Shown: piece after piece, positions 1-10,903 of the stretch
Layout of the letters: each line of letters opens with the position of its first letter
Position numbering within the stretch: the stretch's first letter is position 1
Assembly: GCA_963575745.1 (NCBI GenBank)
Contig: CAUYUJ010018056.1
Span: 62,001 to 126,000, forward strand
Source of the DNA: Prorocentrum cordatum
Taxonomy: Eukaryota; Sar; Dinophyceae; Prorocentrales; Prorocentraceae
Direction: 5' to 3'
Length of the DNA: 64,000 bases
Position numbers and translations under genes: made by a program
The notes under the pieces: generated by a model
Seen by the model: only the letters and a program-made list of their open reading frames with translations
Database searches by the model: none
Told to the model about the DNA's origin: nothing

Positions 1-149
1 CGCAAGTCCCTATAAGGCTCCATTTCCATTCCAAGAAGCGTCCCTTCGAAGGACCAGCACCCCATGGGCATGCCATTCAGGCGAGAGCCCCTTTTGAAGA
101 GGAACTGACGGCATAGCATGCTTCCAGCGAGCTATAAGGAACGCGCTGA

Positions 150-1135
150 AGTATGGTCAGAGAGTTCAAAGAGGGGTCCAGCGATATTCCCGTTTTGAAA
201 CAGGACCGCCCCCATCGGTGCAACTCTTGGCCCCATCCGTGCAACTCCTCTTGTGATGAGCGTCGAGGAAGCTTCAGCCAAAGCTCTATGTTGAAAAAGG
301 GCCGCCCTCCATCCATGCAACTGTTGCGTCTGCTCGAGCGTCTGGTCTTTAAACTTACAGAGGTCTCGAGCGAACGCGCAAATTTGAAAAGGGAACCGCC
401 CTTTCTCCGAGCAGTTGCTGCATCTGCTCGAGTCCCTGATTCAATTTAGAGAAGTCCACAGCGAAAGCCCCACCTTGAAAAGGAACCGCTCATTATCCCC
501 GTAGCTGTCGCAAGCGTCTCAGACGAAGGCACACGGTGCTGCGGCGAGACCCCGACGTTGACGAGGAACTTGTGCCCGCGGCAGGCTATCAAGATGGATA
601 TTTGCGCGGCGCCTGGGCAAGAGCCGCACGTCGAGACGGAGCCGCCCCCCCCCATCCTTGAAGCTGTCGCATTTGTTCTGTGTATCCTACTCCTCCTGCT
701 CCTCCTCCTCTTGCTCCTCCTCCTCCTACTCCTCCTCCCCCCCGCCTCCGCCAACTCCTCCTCCTCCTCCTCCTCCTCCTCCTCCTCCTCCTCCTCCTCC
801 TCCTAGAGATGAAGATGCGCGGCGCTGGGTCGAGGGCTCCATTTTGAAAACGCCCCCCCTCCGTCCTTGAAGCGGCAGCCCACTGTTAAGACGCATGTGC
901 GCGGCGCTACAGCGAGAGCTGCGTGTTGAAAACCGGCCGCCCTCCATACTTGAAGAATGTGTTGCCAATTTCATAACAAAGTGCGTGGTGATGAAAGGGA
1001 GAGCCACGTGTTGAAAACGCCCCCCTCCCTCCGTGAAAGTGTTTGAAGCCGTTTAAGACGAATGTGCGCGGCGCAACGGCCAGAGCCGCATTCTGTAAAC
1101 GAACCGCCCTCCATTCGTGAAGGCTTTTCGAAGCT
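150..1135 (+). repeat. Degenerate 82-95 bp dispersed satellite, cluster 1
   Basis: Roughly ten diverged units. Each carries a TTGAAAA core, then an ACCGCCCTCCAT-like block, then a short spacer ending in a GTGCGCGGCGC-like block. TTGAAAA cores fall near 197, 290, 384 and 475, giving about 93-95 bp spacing here. The same motif order recurs at 14.4-15.3 kb, 15.75-15.9 kb, 26.4-26.5 kb and 29.95-30.18 kb, and inverted at 17.5-17.9 kb. Short ORFs crossing the units are not conserved between units, so I do not call genes. A CTC trinucleotide run at about 685-804 interrupts the cluster. Confidence 0.7.
685..804. repeat. CTC/TCC trinucleotide microsatellite
   Basis: Imperfect CTC repeat that becomes pure TCC from about 757 to 804. 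It gives poly-Ser, poly-Leu and poly-Pro ORFs that should not be read as proteins. Confidence 0.9.
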
Positions 1136-2080
1136 CAAGCTTCAGGATCATATACAGAGAGGAAGTCCCAGGCTAAACGCACAGTCGGCCCTGCCGACAA
1201 ATCGGGGCGTGTGACAGGGAAGAGTTGTTCATACGGAAGAGGGATGGAGGTGCGGCAGCAACAGCAGGCGGTGGTGTTTTTCTGTCGCCTGCTGGGGGCA
1301 CGGGGGCGCCCGTGAAGGCTCGCCGCCACAGGGCGCCGACTACCAGAAGGCATCGCCGATACGCGCGCGCGGCGGGTCCACATGAGCTACCACGAGGGGT
1401 GCAGAGTCAATCGCGCGCCTGCGCGCCCAACGGCCGGCACCCCAAGGAGGCCCCCTTTGCAGAGCGGCGGCGCGAGGGAACGGAGCGGGCCGTCCGCCGC
1501 GCATCGCGGGGCTTGGCATCGCTCGGACGCGTGCATCCTTTCTCGACGAGGGCCATCGAGGAGCATCTTGGATCCTCTCGGGGAGAAAAGTGCACGACAC
1601 CGAAGAGACGCGCGGGGAATGGACGTCCGAGAGATAGCGAGGGGGCGCGGAGCTCGAAGTTGGGCGGCCAAGGCCTGCGGGCGCGGTCGAGGGGCAGGGC
1701 CGCCGGACTTGGTTATGGCAGGGAGTCGCGGCGACGTCCTGCCCGCAGAGCCGCCTAGGCCGCCTCGGGACTCGGGCAGCCCCTGCAGGTGGATGCAGCC
1801 CGCCAGGAATCGCCCAGAAGGAAGCAAAGGCGGCGGAGGAGGATGAGGAGGAGGAGCAGGAGAACGAGGAGACGTGGAAGGACGAGGAGGAGGAGGAGGA
1901 GGTCGCTCGCTGTTCCCCGACAGTGCCCTGGGGCTACCGGCGCAGAGGCCTGCAAGGCAGCCGTGGCTCGAAGAAGCCGGCGTGCGGCAGTAGTGACGCA
2001 ATAGGGTTCCCGCGTTTGCGGGCAAAATTTTCTGGAAGGGTGGGCTGTTTGGAGTAGCGTTGCAGCAGGAAGAGGAGGGG
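1136..2080. other. GC-rich stretch, no gene recognised
   Basis: Several overlapping ORFs of 150-212 codons exist on both strands, but their products are Arg/Pro/Ala-rich with no recognisable domain. Openness on both strands is what high GC produces by chance. Confidence 0.5.
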
Positions 2081-2290
2081 TGGAAGAGAGGAGGAGTAGG
2101 AGGAGGATGAGGGAGGAGGAGGAGGATACGTGGGAGAAGAAGGAGGAGGAAGAGAAGGCAGAGGAGGAAGAGGAGGAACGGGATGAGGAGGAGAAGGACG
2201 AAGAGGAGGAGGAGGAGGACGACGACGACGAGTAGGATGAGGAGGAGGACGACGACGACTACGAGGATGAGGAGGAGGAAAGGGAGGGAG
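2080..2290. repeat. Purine-rich GAG/GAC tract
   Basis: Imperfect GAG, GGA and GAC trinucleotides with all purines on the + strand. Translations are Arg/Glu-rich or Pro/Ser-rich low-complexity sequence. Confidence 0.85.
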
Positions 2291-3090
2291 GATCGACGGC
2301 CCCAAACGGTGCGGGAACCACACCATGAGGCGAGTCAGTGGAGATTCGGGGTGGCCGCACGGTTGTGGGGCTTGGATCGTTGTCCGAGGCTGTCTCGGGC
2401 GGCGGGGTGCTCCAGGATCCCAAATCGGTGAGGTGACGGTCCGTGCGCTGAAGTCTTTGGGGATTTCGAGGTCACCGCATCTGTAAGCGCACCGTCTTGC
2501 GACCCCCGAGAGGAGGGGGAGGACGCATCCTCCTTCGTGCTCCTGCTCCTCTTCCTCCCCCTCCTCCTTCTCGTCATCATCCTGCTTCTCCCCACTCTCC
2601 TATTCTTCCGAGCGGACATTGATATACAGCGGTAGGAAGTGACTGGGAACCCGCAGTGGTGGGAAGACCCAGGAGGATATGCGATGTTTCTTCACTCTGG
2701 CAACTACTCTCGCATCGACTCCCGAGCTTCCCTGTTTGCCATCTGATACCACATTCCGAGTTGCACGACTCCAACGCCAAAGTGTTCGACTCTGGTTCCT
2801 ATCTCCGCAGTGTCCTTCTTATTCTGATTCCAGCTTCCGTTTTCCGACTCCGCTTCCCGCTTCAAATTCCAGCGCACTTCGTGTTCTCATCTCTCCGACT
2901 CTTTTTGAGATCATCCCGAATACGGTTCTTCTGATGCCCACGACTACGGCACCCGTACTCACTACTTCGATTATTGCCCCGACCTCTCCGACTCGTGCTC
3001 CCATCTCTCCTACTCTGTCTGGTGTCCTTGCCCCTCCGTGTGTCCCGCTTCTTCCGGCCCCAGGCCCATTCGTCCGATCTCTCCGACTCC
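2290..3090. other. Non-repetitive stretch, no gene recognised
   Basis: Mixed sequence with CTC-rich parts near 2535-2600 and pyrimidine-rich sequence to 3090. An ORF of about 250 codons starting at 2679 runs into the ATAC microsatellite, and its translation has no recognisable domain. I see no promoter, RNA gene or TIRs. Confidence 0.4.
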
Positions 3091-3342
3091 TGTTATATAA
3101 TATATATAGATATATAAACATATATATATATGTATATACATATATACATATATATATGTATGTATGTATGTATGTATATATATATATTATTTACACATAT
3201 ACATACATACATGCATACATACATACATACATACATATATACATACATACATACATACATGCATACATACATACATACACACATGCATACATACATACAT
3301 ACATACATACATACATACATACATACATACATACATACATAC
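3090..3342. repeat. TA and ATAC/ATGT tetranucleotide microsatellite
   Basis: Begins as TATA/TATG-rich sequence and becomes long runs of CATA with a few CATG variants. It is strikingly AT-rich inside a GC-rich window. It is open in several frames as Tyr/Ile/His/Thr or Met/Tyr/Val/Cys polymers, which is an artefact of the repeat. Confidence 0.95.
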
Positions 3343-3516
3343 AGTCAACCCGCATAGTAAGGATGGGCAACCTTTCCAAGGGTACCCTTGCAGCCTTGCC
3401 TCCGAGGTCCATCGTTGGCCACTGTCGTTGACCGCGCCCCGCTCGGAAAACTTCGAAATGAGTTTCCGAGGCCCTTGCATCCTTATCGCGCATTCTTACT
3501 ATGCAGGTTGACTGTA
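3343..3516. mobile_element. Short TIR element with TA duplication (Tc1/mariner-like MITE)
   Basis: The left end begins CAGTCAACCCGCATAGTAAG at about 3343. The right end, read on the other strand, begins CAGTCAACCTGCATAGTAAG. Both ends are flanked by TA: the last TA of the microsatellite on the left, and TATCCC on the right. A CAGT terminus with a TA duplication is the Tc1/mariner pattern. The body of about 175 bp has no transposase, so the element is non-autonomous. It inserted at the edge of the TA-rich microsatellite. Confidence 0.7.
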
Positions 3517-3737
3517 TCCCGGTTGGGGTTCCTGCCCCCACGACTCCGGCACCCACCGCTCCAGCTCCTGACCCCGCTCCTCTCTCCTGCTCCTCGGCCC
3601 CCCCCCCCGCGGGAGCGCTCCCTCCCGGTGGGCCGACGACGGCCTCTCCCCGGAGAGAGAGAGGAGCCCCGAAGACGGGCCCCCACGGTGATCCCAAGAG
3701 AGGCCCCAGGAGGCTCCCCGAGGGAGGCTCCCAGGAC

Positions 3738-3875
3738 TGCAGGAGGAGGAGGAGGAGGAGGAGGAGGAGGAGGAGGAGGAGGAGGAGGAGGAGCTGAGGA
3801 GGAGGAGGAGGAGGAGGAAAAGGAGGAGGAAAAGGAGGAGAAAGGGAGGAGGAGGAGGAGGAGGAGGAGGAGAGA
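3738..3875. repeat. GAG/GGA trinucleotide tract
   Basis: Nearly pure GGA run followed by mixed GGA/AAA repeats. It abuts the TIR element starting at 3880. Confidence 0.9.
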
Positions 3876-3879
3876 AGCC

Positions 3880-4077
3880 TCGGGGGCTGGCACAGAGGGG
3901 GGGTGATGACCGGGGGGGGACAGAGAAGATCAGGGCGGGGGCCATCGTGACATCTCCCCAGATTCCAGGGCGCCTCTGTTTGTTTCGGTGCGTCCCCGCC
4001 CCCCCCCCCCCTGGGGCCGCGCACCTGCGGCCCTGCGCCTGCCCTCTCTTGGGCGCCCCCCTCCCGGCCGCCCCCGA
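3880..4077. mobile_element. MITE family A, copy 1
   Basis: The left terminus reads TCGGGGGCTGGC and the right terminus, read inverted, begins TCGGGGGCGGCC. Flanking 5-mers are AAGCC on the left and GAGCC on the right, a near-identical 5-bp target duplication. The internal GGTGATGAC motif and the terminal CTTGG block are shared with copies at 41260 and 55644. No coding capacity. Confidence 0.6.
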
Positions 4078-5000
4078 GAGCCCCAGGAGGGCGCCAAGAC
4101 GGCCCCGAGAGGCCGCCGGAGTGCCCGCACGGGACATCCAAGAGGGCCAGACTAGTAAAAACCCAAGGAGTTCCGGCGGCTTCTCCATCATTTCCTGGGC
4201 CCCCAATTTGTGGGCAAAGCGTGGTTCCGAGGTGCCTCGGAGACCCAAGCGGTCCCCAAGAGAGACCTGATGTCGCCCCAGGACTGCCCCAGGACTGCCC
4301 CGAATACCAAGCGTCAGTGCGACTTCAGACACCAACGCGGGGGTTTCGAAGCCAAGGATCCCATCATTTGGACACGGCATCAGAAGGACGGGGGGGCCCT
4401 GTCCCTTTCGAGGCCGGTGGGTTCGCTTGAGCGGCAGGCACGTGGAACCCTCGATGTTCAAGGTGGCGACCGAGGCGCGCAATTGCACGCTCGCGCCGAC
4501 GAGACGGGACAGCGGCAGAGGACACGACGCCAGCGGTTGCCGCATCCCCAGGGAGGCTGAGCTACGATCGATTCTCGGCTCTCAATGAGCTGAGGCCCCT
4601 GCAGGGGACGCATCGGCTCTCCTTGCCGGGGAACCAACGTCGTGTCCCAACCGCACTCAAGCGATAGAGCTCGCACCTTCGTTCGCTCGGGCTCTTGAGC
4701 AGCGCGGATGGCAGATGCGAGCACCGCCATCCAACACAGATTTTCTCGCACTTCTGCGCGTGCCTCGGTGACGTCGCCCAACGTAGAGACCAGCCGGTTT
4801 GGATTATGATGCCGCCTAGCCGCAGATTTTAGGAAATTCGTAAATCGCGCCCTAGAGCAGAGACGCAAGTTACGACTTGCGCGACGGAGATGCAGCATAC
4901 TTTTCGCCGCAATGGACCAGGCGGGGCAAGTGGACCGCACATTAGACGTGGTCACGAGCCCAGAAGTACGCATGATATTGGTCACAAACAGGCCCTGCCG
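4078..5000. other. Intergenic stretch, no gene recognised
   Basis: GC-rich unique-looking sequence. ORFs up to 191 codons (minus strand, 4458-5033) show no domain I recognise. It lies just upstream of the decayed copia region, so it could include that element's lost 5' end. Confidence 0.4.
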
Positions 5001-6445
5001 ACCTGGGGCCCACACCAGAAGCCCGCAACACATCGCCCGCCAAGACAGCGTTCCACATCATCACGACGATTGAGCATGGGACTAGCTTGACGCGCGCATG
5101 CCCTCAAGGCGCGGTGCACCAGGCTTCCTGTCACCGGACAACTGATCGCCCCGCGGCCGAGGGCATTGAGCCCAGATCCCAGGCCAAGAAGATCAAGGCA
5201 GAGGTCATGCCACAACTCCGCGCACGATTGGTCGCGCACTTTCGTTTGGCCCGAGAAGAGTCTTCTGCTCTGGCGACATCGCAGATTGCATGACTTGCGG
5301 ACGAACCTGCTGCTCTTCTCGGCGAGGAGGCTTCGGCAGCTTCGCCGAGCGCCCAGCGCGCTGAACCCAGGATTGTTCGCCAGCCAGGCAGTCGCGACTC
5401 ACGTTGGATACATGTCACTACCACTACCATACGGGAGGACAAGTAGCCTACTGGAGCACGCGTGACCACATCTGACGTTGCTGATTCAGACGAGGTCCCA
5501 GGCCAATGGGCAATGACAAATGCCGACGCCAGCAACGATGCGACGGGAGATGATGGGATCTCCCATGTCAGCGAGAGCACCGCGACTCGCGCGGACGCGC
5601 TGCCCCGCGCATTTCTGTTCACACCGGCCAAGACTTTTGGCCCAGTGGCCCTCAACACCTTGACAGGTCGTAGGACGACCGAAGTACATTTTAAGCATGA
5701 ACCATGAAGCCCCGCCACCAACACGTCGAATTGGAGACGGAGACCCACGGCGCACGAGCCAGAACCACGTTCTACATCGTCAAGACATCATTGCATTTTG
5801 CTTTCCCCGTCGAGGAGGCAGAACAGGCGAAGCAACGCCAGCAACGCGGTCATGCGCTGGTCAAACGCTAGCAGAAAGTGGAAGACGTCTTCGACGACAT
5901 CGGCGACGACCTCTGAGGGCTTAGCACGAAGGAACAGATCGCTCGGCCGTCCAAGGACACCACCGTCGAACGCGCCAGCGAGAACCCAGTCGGCGAGCAC
6001 CTGACAGGGTCATGCGCGGCAGGGGCCATTGCTGGTCACCGCGCCACGTTCCCAGCGCTCACCTTCCAAGCAACGACCTCAGAGCATGCCATTGCCGCGG
6101 GCCGAGCCACGGGGCTCGGCGCGGACCTGCGCGTGTTGCGCGGCGGCGAAGCCCGCGCCTCACAGATCGCCGGCCGGCGACGACCTGCCATTGGCGAGAA
6201 CGTCGATTAGGCTGCCGGCTGCGATCTCGGCGACCCGACTGCCCGACAGCATTTCTCACATCATCTCAGGTTCAAAAACGCGCCAGGCACGGCGATGGCG
6301 CCGTCGCGCCGCAGCACTGGTCCACCCCGCGGCTTCAATTGCCGCATCAACCACGAGACTTGGTGGACGCACTGCGAAGATGCACCGCGCGTCTCACCAC
6401 GCGGACAAGTTCCGATGACACAGATGCGCGAGGAACGATATTTTC

Positions 6446-7156
6446 TTGTCGAACTACCGATTCCTACGCGGTTCAGCGCAATTGCCGCCGCGGGGGCAGG
6501 CGCCCTCACACCCCCGCGCGGACGCGGTCGCGCTCGATCAATCAATGCTGTCTGGGAGCAAAGGGCCCAAGAGGCCTCCCAGCCAAGAAGCCCGATCTAG
6601 CCATCGCCAAGTCGCCACATTTGCTCGCGCCTTTCAAGAGTCCGCGGCGCTGCGGAAACCACGACAACGACGTCAACTGGGGACGCAACCAACACACCAA
6701 GACACTACAGGTCTGGCCCAGGCGCTTAGCTGGGCGCGCGGCGCAGGGCATCGCCGCGCCCAGAGCTGCGGCGGAGAGCTGACTCGCTCGCACTGCCGAG
6801 CTCTACCCGGCCATACGAGCACCTCCGCGAACTCAAACGACTGGAAGGAGCAGAAGCACCGCCACCTCGGGCACCAGCACCAGCAGTCATACCACCATTG
6901 GCAAGGAAGTCGCGAGCCCGACCGGATGCGCCTGGGGCCTCGACGCGAGCGCCAGGCACGCAGACATCTGCCGCCACGCCAGTTGCCACACACGCAGCGA
7001 AAACACAAAGCAAAACGGTACCTGGAATGTCTTGGCTGCCGCGGCAATCGCAGCAGCCTTAACCCACGCCCCGTCAAAGTCCCAGCCAAGTGCGAAATCC
7101 CACTAGGCATGGAATCACCGCACGCATGCTCAGGACGCGCGCTCGACCCGCCATGA
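6446..7156 (+). pseudogene. Possible gag-like remnant of the copia element
   Basis: A 236-codon frame ending with the segment LECLGCRGNRSSLNPRPVK and further Cys/His residues (CEIP, HACS), which could be a degraded zinc-binding module. Another frame nearby (about 6783-7060) gives Pro/Ala-rich sequence including HLRELKRLEGAEAPPPRA, typical in composition of a gag-protease linker. Assignment rests mostly on position upstream of the integrase fragment. It could equally be unrelated open sequence in GC-rich DNA. Confidence 0.3.
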
Positions 7157-7779
7157 GACGGAGCGCACCATGACTACGCCAGGCGGCCACGAAGGCGCCG
7201 CTGCTTCGATATGAACCGTAGAGGGCTGGCCAAGAGCGCCCTGGCCTACGCGGATCCTGTCCCCGCGAGGCGAGCGCGCAGCAGTCTCGAGATCTCGCGG
7301 CAGGACTTCCCGGATCACGGGTGAGTCCCGGCACCGATGGGCCGCGTCTTGATCGAGGCCCCATCGACGACGCAGCACCGCCAGCACCTATGCGCGACGA
7401 CATCTTCGACGACGGCGAGCCGCCACCGCCGCCTGATCCCGCGGCGCCCCAGGCCGCGAGGGCCCCTCGACCACGACCACGAGTCGTGGACGCTGCAACT
7501 GGTCACGCACTGGAGCATTGCACGAGCTCCGGCGTCACTCAGAGCCTGCGCGTGCGACGATGCGGCGAGGCATCGCAACGACGCGAGATGCGCGCGCTAC
7601 ATATACGCTGGCGACACGCTGCACGGATTCAAATAGAGCAGATATTGCCAACAGCCCGATGCCCAAGCGATAGACGCACGCCATGGATGCGGGTCCTGCG
7701 CGAGCAACGCGTCACAGATCGCACCGTCGGTCGGGCTGGTCGCAGATCCCGACCAGGAAGATGAAGGACCCCCCCTTCC

Positions 7780-8412
7780 ATCGCATGCATCTGATCTAGC
7801 ACGTGATCGATCGAGCCGACCGGTGGCACGCAACACGGCCGATCGATTGAGATTCCAGCGACTTCGGGCATCGATCTTCTGAGCGCCTGTGCTCCGCCAT
7901 TCTTCGGGCCATTCAAGACGCGGGCTGCTGATGGGGATCGCAGCAGACTTGGAGCCGAAGCTAAGCGATTTCGCTACCGACGCGGCGTCGCGGTCCGAGC
8001 CCGCGCCCTCCACCAGCACGCCCGAATGATCGAGCGAGTCGGCGCTGTTCTACGACGTGCCGCGCGCTGCATTGAAGGGCAGCTACAGCGTGAAGGACTA
8101 CGAGTTAGCATGCCCGCCCTGCTCTGCGACTCTGCGTTCAAAGGCAACTGTTTCCTATCCCACGGAGCGTCGGTTGACTTCTACCGAGCTCTTTCCACCA
8201 AGGATGCGAGCGGCTGGAACAGTCCGGCCGCCGTCCTCAACATGAACGCATGGCCCGGCACAGTGACCGCCAGCTACCGAGGCGCCGAGCAACCGCGTCG
8301 TCTCGGCGACGCACGTTTCATGGACTGCGGCGGGCTGGCACACGGCGTTACGAGTGAGGCTACGACGCCCTACGGTCAGACATCAATGGCAGCAGAGCAG
8401 TACCATCGCTAG
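7780..8412 (+). pseudogene. Copia integrase fragment and downstream linker
   Basis: From 8026 the frame reads IERVGAVLRRAARCIEGQ followed by LREGLRVSMPALLCDSAF-like sequence, matching the part of copia integrases that follows the catalytic core (the ER-x6-R helix before the conserved Asn/Ser-rich segment). Just upstream another frame gives FRYRRGVAVRARALHQHA, the usual preceding strand, so a frameshift lies near 8020. A HVIDRADRWHA stretch near 7800 may be the first catalytic Asp region. From about 8205 the frame reads DASGWNSPAAVLNMN and LGDARFMDCGGLAHGVTS, a linker seen between integrase and RT in this clade. The C-terminal part is clear; the core is speculative. Confidence 0.6.
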
Positions 8413-9415
8413 CCCAGCCGCGAAGACGCTGCAACGCTTTGGCCTTGCCGACGCTGGTAATGCCGCCATCATCACCGCAAACCGCCGCCAAATGGCACTC
8501 GCTCTCGAGTGCCTCGCCAAGATCATGTTCAACCTCAGCCGCGTCGCGACCGAAGCAGGCCGCGACGGATCGCTCCTGGCCCAGTGGGGGCCAGGCCAGC
8601 ACGAAGTAAAGATTCTGTGGGGCTCCGAAGCTGGCAGGTTGAGCCTCGTCAAGCTCCTCGGTCCAGACCGCGGCAAGATGCGTCATCTCCTGTTTCTCGT
8701 GGGCGAGGTAGCTGGACGCTGCTCGGAGATCTCGCGGGGGACGGGCCCTTGTTTACAGATATTAGGGGAAGCAGCGCCGACCCCCCGGAAGCTGGCATGC
8801 GCCCGGGGGATTCCCCGCAAGAAGACGGGAGGTCGTCAACCATCGGCGAGGGATTGTATGAGGGTTTTCCAAGCGATCAACACTTAGTCGACACCGCGTG
8901 GTCGGCCTCCCCGACGCACTACCAACAGACAGACATGCAGGACGTTCCGTCGGCAGGTTCTGTGTGGCTCGGAGAAAAGTTGGAGACCGAACCTCAGCCA
9001 GCCCCCATCATAACCATCAGCGCACACCATTTCCACATAGGCTTGTCAGCACCACCACAACCTCACAGTGGATGCCGAACCTCCCCCAGCATCGGAGGCC
9101 ATCGAGGCCGACGAGAACGGCAATGCTCACGTGGAAATGATTGATTCTCGACCATCCCGCCCCAGGCGGACAGTTTACACGCCATCGGGTCTACGCGGCG
9201 GGATCCAAGGAAGCTGCGGCTGAGCGCGGCTCCGACCAACTCGCCCCCGAAGAGTTCCGAGAACACGCGGCAGCTGTCGCAGCCGCAGCGATAGCGGATC
9301 AAAAGTGCCCCTCACGGCGCCCGCACCGAGAAGCAAACAAAATCTTTGGTTGTGGATCACGAAGCAAAACAGGCTCTACACAAATGCGGATCATCCGCAT
9401 GAGGCTGACACCCAT
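8413..9415 (+). other. Copia interior, unassigned
   Basis: Lies between the integrase linker and RT. Frames of 177 and 211 codons occur, but I see no conserved motif until DQLAPEEFREHAAA near 9236-9280, which resembles the short helix preceding copia RT. Confidence 0.4.
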
Positions 9416-9883
9416 CAAGGACGCCGGTCGACCCTGATCTCAGCACCGAATATGCCAGCGCCCCATCGCGACCCGAAGCGAGCGATCATCTCTGAGGCGG
9501 CCTGCCGAGGATGGGATATGGACACGTGCGACGTCAAGAAGGCCTTCTTGCAATGAGGCAGCTACCAGGCACTTGCGGAAGCGACGGGTGAGGAGGAGCG
9601 CGATGCCAACTCCGAGCGCTCCCCCGATGCCGTCCCAGTCCTGCGAAACGTAAAAGGGCATGAACACTTCGGCCCGGCATTCGATGCACTCCGCATGGAG
9701 AAGCCAGGCACCGGGTTCAAGGACGCACCGAGATGCTGGTCCATCCAACTCACCAAGATCATTTACCACATGCACCAAGCCACCCCTACTCTACACGACA
9801 ATGCGTTTCTTGCCGAGCCCGCACATCAAGATGGCGAACGCGTCCTGCTGGCCACCCAATTCACGTTGGTGATACCAAAGTAG
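9416..9883 (+). pseudogene. Ty1/copia reverse transcriptase fragment
   Basis: One frame carries EAACRGWDMDTCDVKKAFLQ, the copia RT block in which the Asp of DVKKAF is catalytic. An in-frame TGA (9554-9556) follows, where the family normally continues with Gly. The same frame then resumes with ALAEATGEEERDAN, VPVLRNVKGHEHF and MEKPGTGFKDAPRCWS, the copia block K-P-x-G-x-K-D-A-P-R-x-W. The frame ends at 9883, before the second catalytic DD motif, which is lost or frameshifted. RNA-dependent DNA synthesis is the family role; this copy cannot make an intact enzyme. Confidence 0.85.
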
Positions 9884-10079
9884 CAGAACTACCGCACGAG
9901 AAGACCAATTTGTGTAAGTGTCTAAAGCATGCCGTCGGTAAGGGTGAGATGAACATCAGCGAAAGGACCGTCACATGCTGCTAGACACTACGCTCACCCA
10001 TACACAACAGCGGATGCGAGCTGGACCAGATCGGCGACACCCAGGGCTTGGAATCAACCTGTAGTGCAGAGCTCGTTGG

Positions 10080-10850
10080 TAAGCCCAGCTCCAGCTCTGA
10101 GCCCGCCTCCGAGTACCTGGCCAAGCTGCACCTCAGCCTGATATCATGGCCTTCGCCTTCACTCGCATCACACGGACTGACTTGCACCTCTACGCGATAA
10201 CACCCCAGCGCCACGCGGCAGCGCCTACGCGCGGCCACATCCGCAAGCTCAGTACTCTCGTGAGATGGGCTCAGGCCGCGCCACTGAAGACCAATTCTCC
10301 ACCGATACGCCGAGCAGGCAAGCTAGAAGCACACAGTGGCACGGCACTCAGAAAATAACACATAGAAGGCGTCGACGCACGACGCGCGCACCGAGGGGAC
10401 ACCTTGCCGCGCATGGGCGCCACTGACGCGGGCGCGCAACGGGCGTTCGTCGGTCGACGAGCGCGCCGCCCACTGGACTGGCCGCGTGGTGCTTTCAAGA
10501 CGGTGGCGCGAGGCACCTTCACATATGAGTTGATGGTCGCGATCAGCTCGACGGACCACGGCCTCGCTCTAGCCGCCGCACTCCACGAGGCGTTCAAGGG
10601 CAGGGCCCGCATGGCCCCAAGGCAGCGCGACGCCAGCGAGTCGACCGGCGGCCGCTTGCACTTCCATGGGCGCGGCCACAGCCGCCACGGGTGCCAGACC
10701 ATAACACTCGCTGTTGCCACGCGTGCTCCGGCTCGGCGAACTCCCGCGCCTGGGTCAGCTGCAGGCCCTGGGCGAGGAAGATGCACAGGACATGGTGGCC
10801 GACGGGCTGATTAAGGGCAGCATCGGCATATCGGCCCCCCCAAGACATAG
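10080..10850 (+). pseudogene. Copia RT-connection and RNase H fragment
   Basis: About 10146-10285 encodes MAFAFTRITRTDLHLYAI and then HIRKLSTLVRWAQ, the post-RT region in which copia proteins have a TRPD-like turn and a helix ending in VRWAQ. About 10485-10610 encodes VARGTFTYELMVAISSTDHG, the RNase H block with a catalytic Glu in the TxE position. About 10714-10830, in another frame, encodes VLRLGELPRLGQLQAL and DMVADGLIKGS, the copia C-terminal signature with its D-M-x-A-D-x-L-x-K core. At least two frameshifts separate the blocks. Confidence 0.8.
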
Positions 10851-10867
10851 CTGGCGGCTCTTTCCAG

Positions 10868-10903
10868 CAGACACACACACACACACACACACGCGCGCGC
10901 GCG
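10868..10903. repeat. CA dinucleotide repeat with CG tail
   Basis: About twelve ACs followed by GCGCGCGCG. Its position just 3' of the copia RNase H end suggests it marks the end of recognisable element sequence. Confidence 0.9.

Larger units (their letters stand above)
5000..10850 (+). mobile_element. Decayed Ty1/copia-like retrotransposon
   Basis: Copia-order fragments lie in sequence on +: integrase (about 7915-8190), integrase-to-RT linker (8190-8412), RT (9416-9883), connection region (10080-10285) and RNase H ending in DMVADGLIKG (10789-10818). Integrase before RT is the defining Ty1/copia order. The left boundary is a guess: 5.0-7.9 kb holds Ala/Pro/Arg-rich broken frames compatible with gag and protease but without diagnostic motifs. 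No terminal repeats are visible. Many frameshifts and stops show it is dead. Confidence 0.75.

Noticed and set aside
3093-3511. Tyr/His/Thr- and Met/Tyr/Val/Cys-rich ORFs
   Set aside because: Translations of the ATAC microsatellite.
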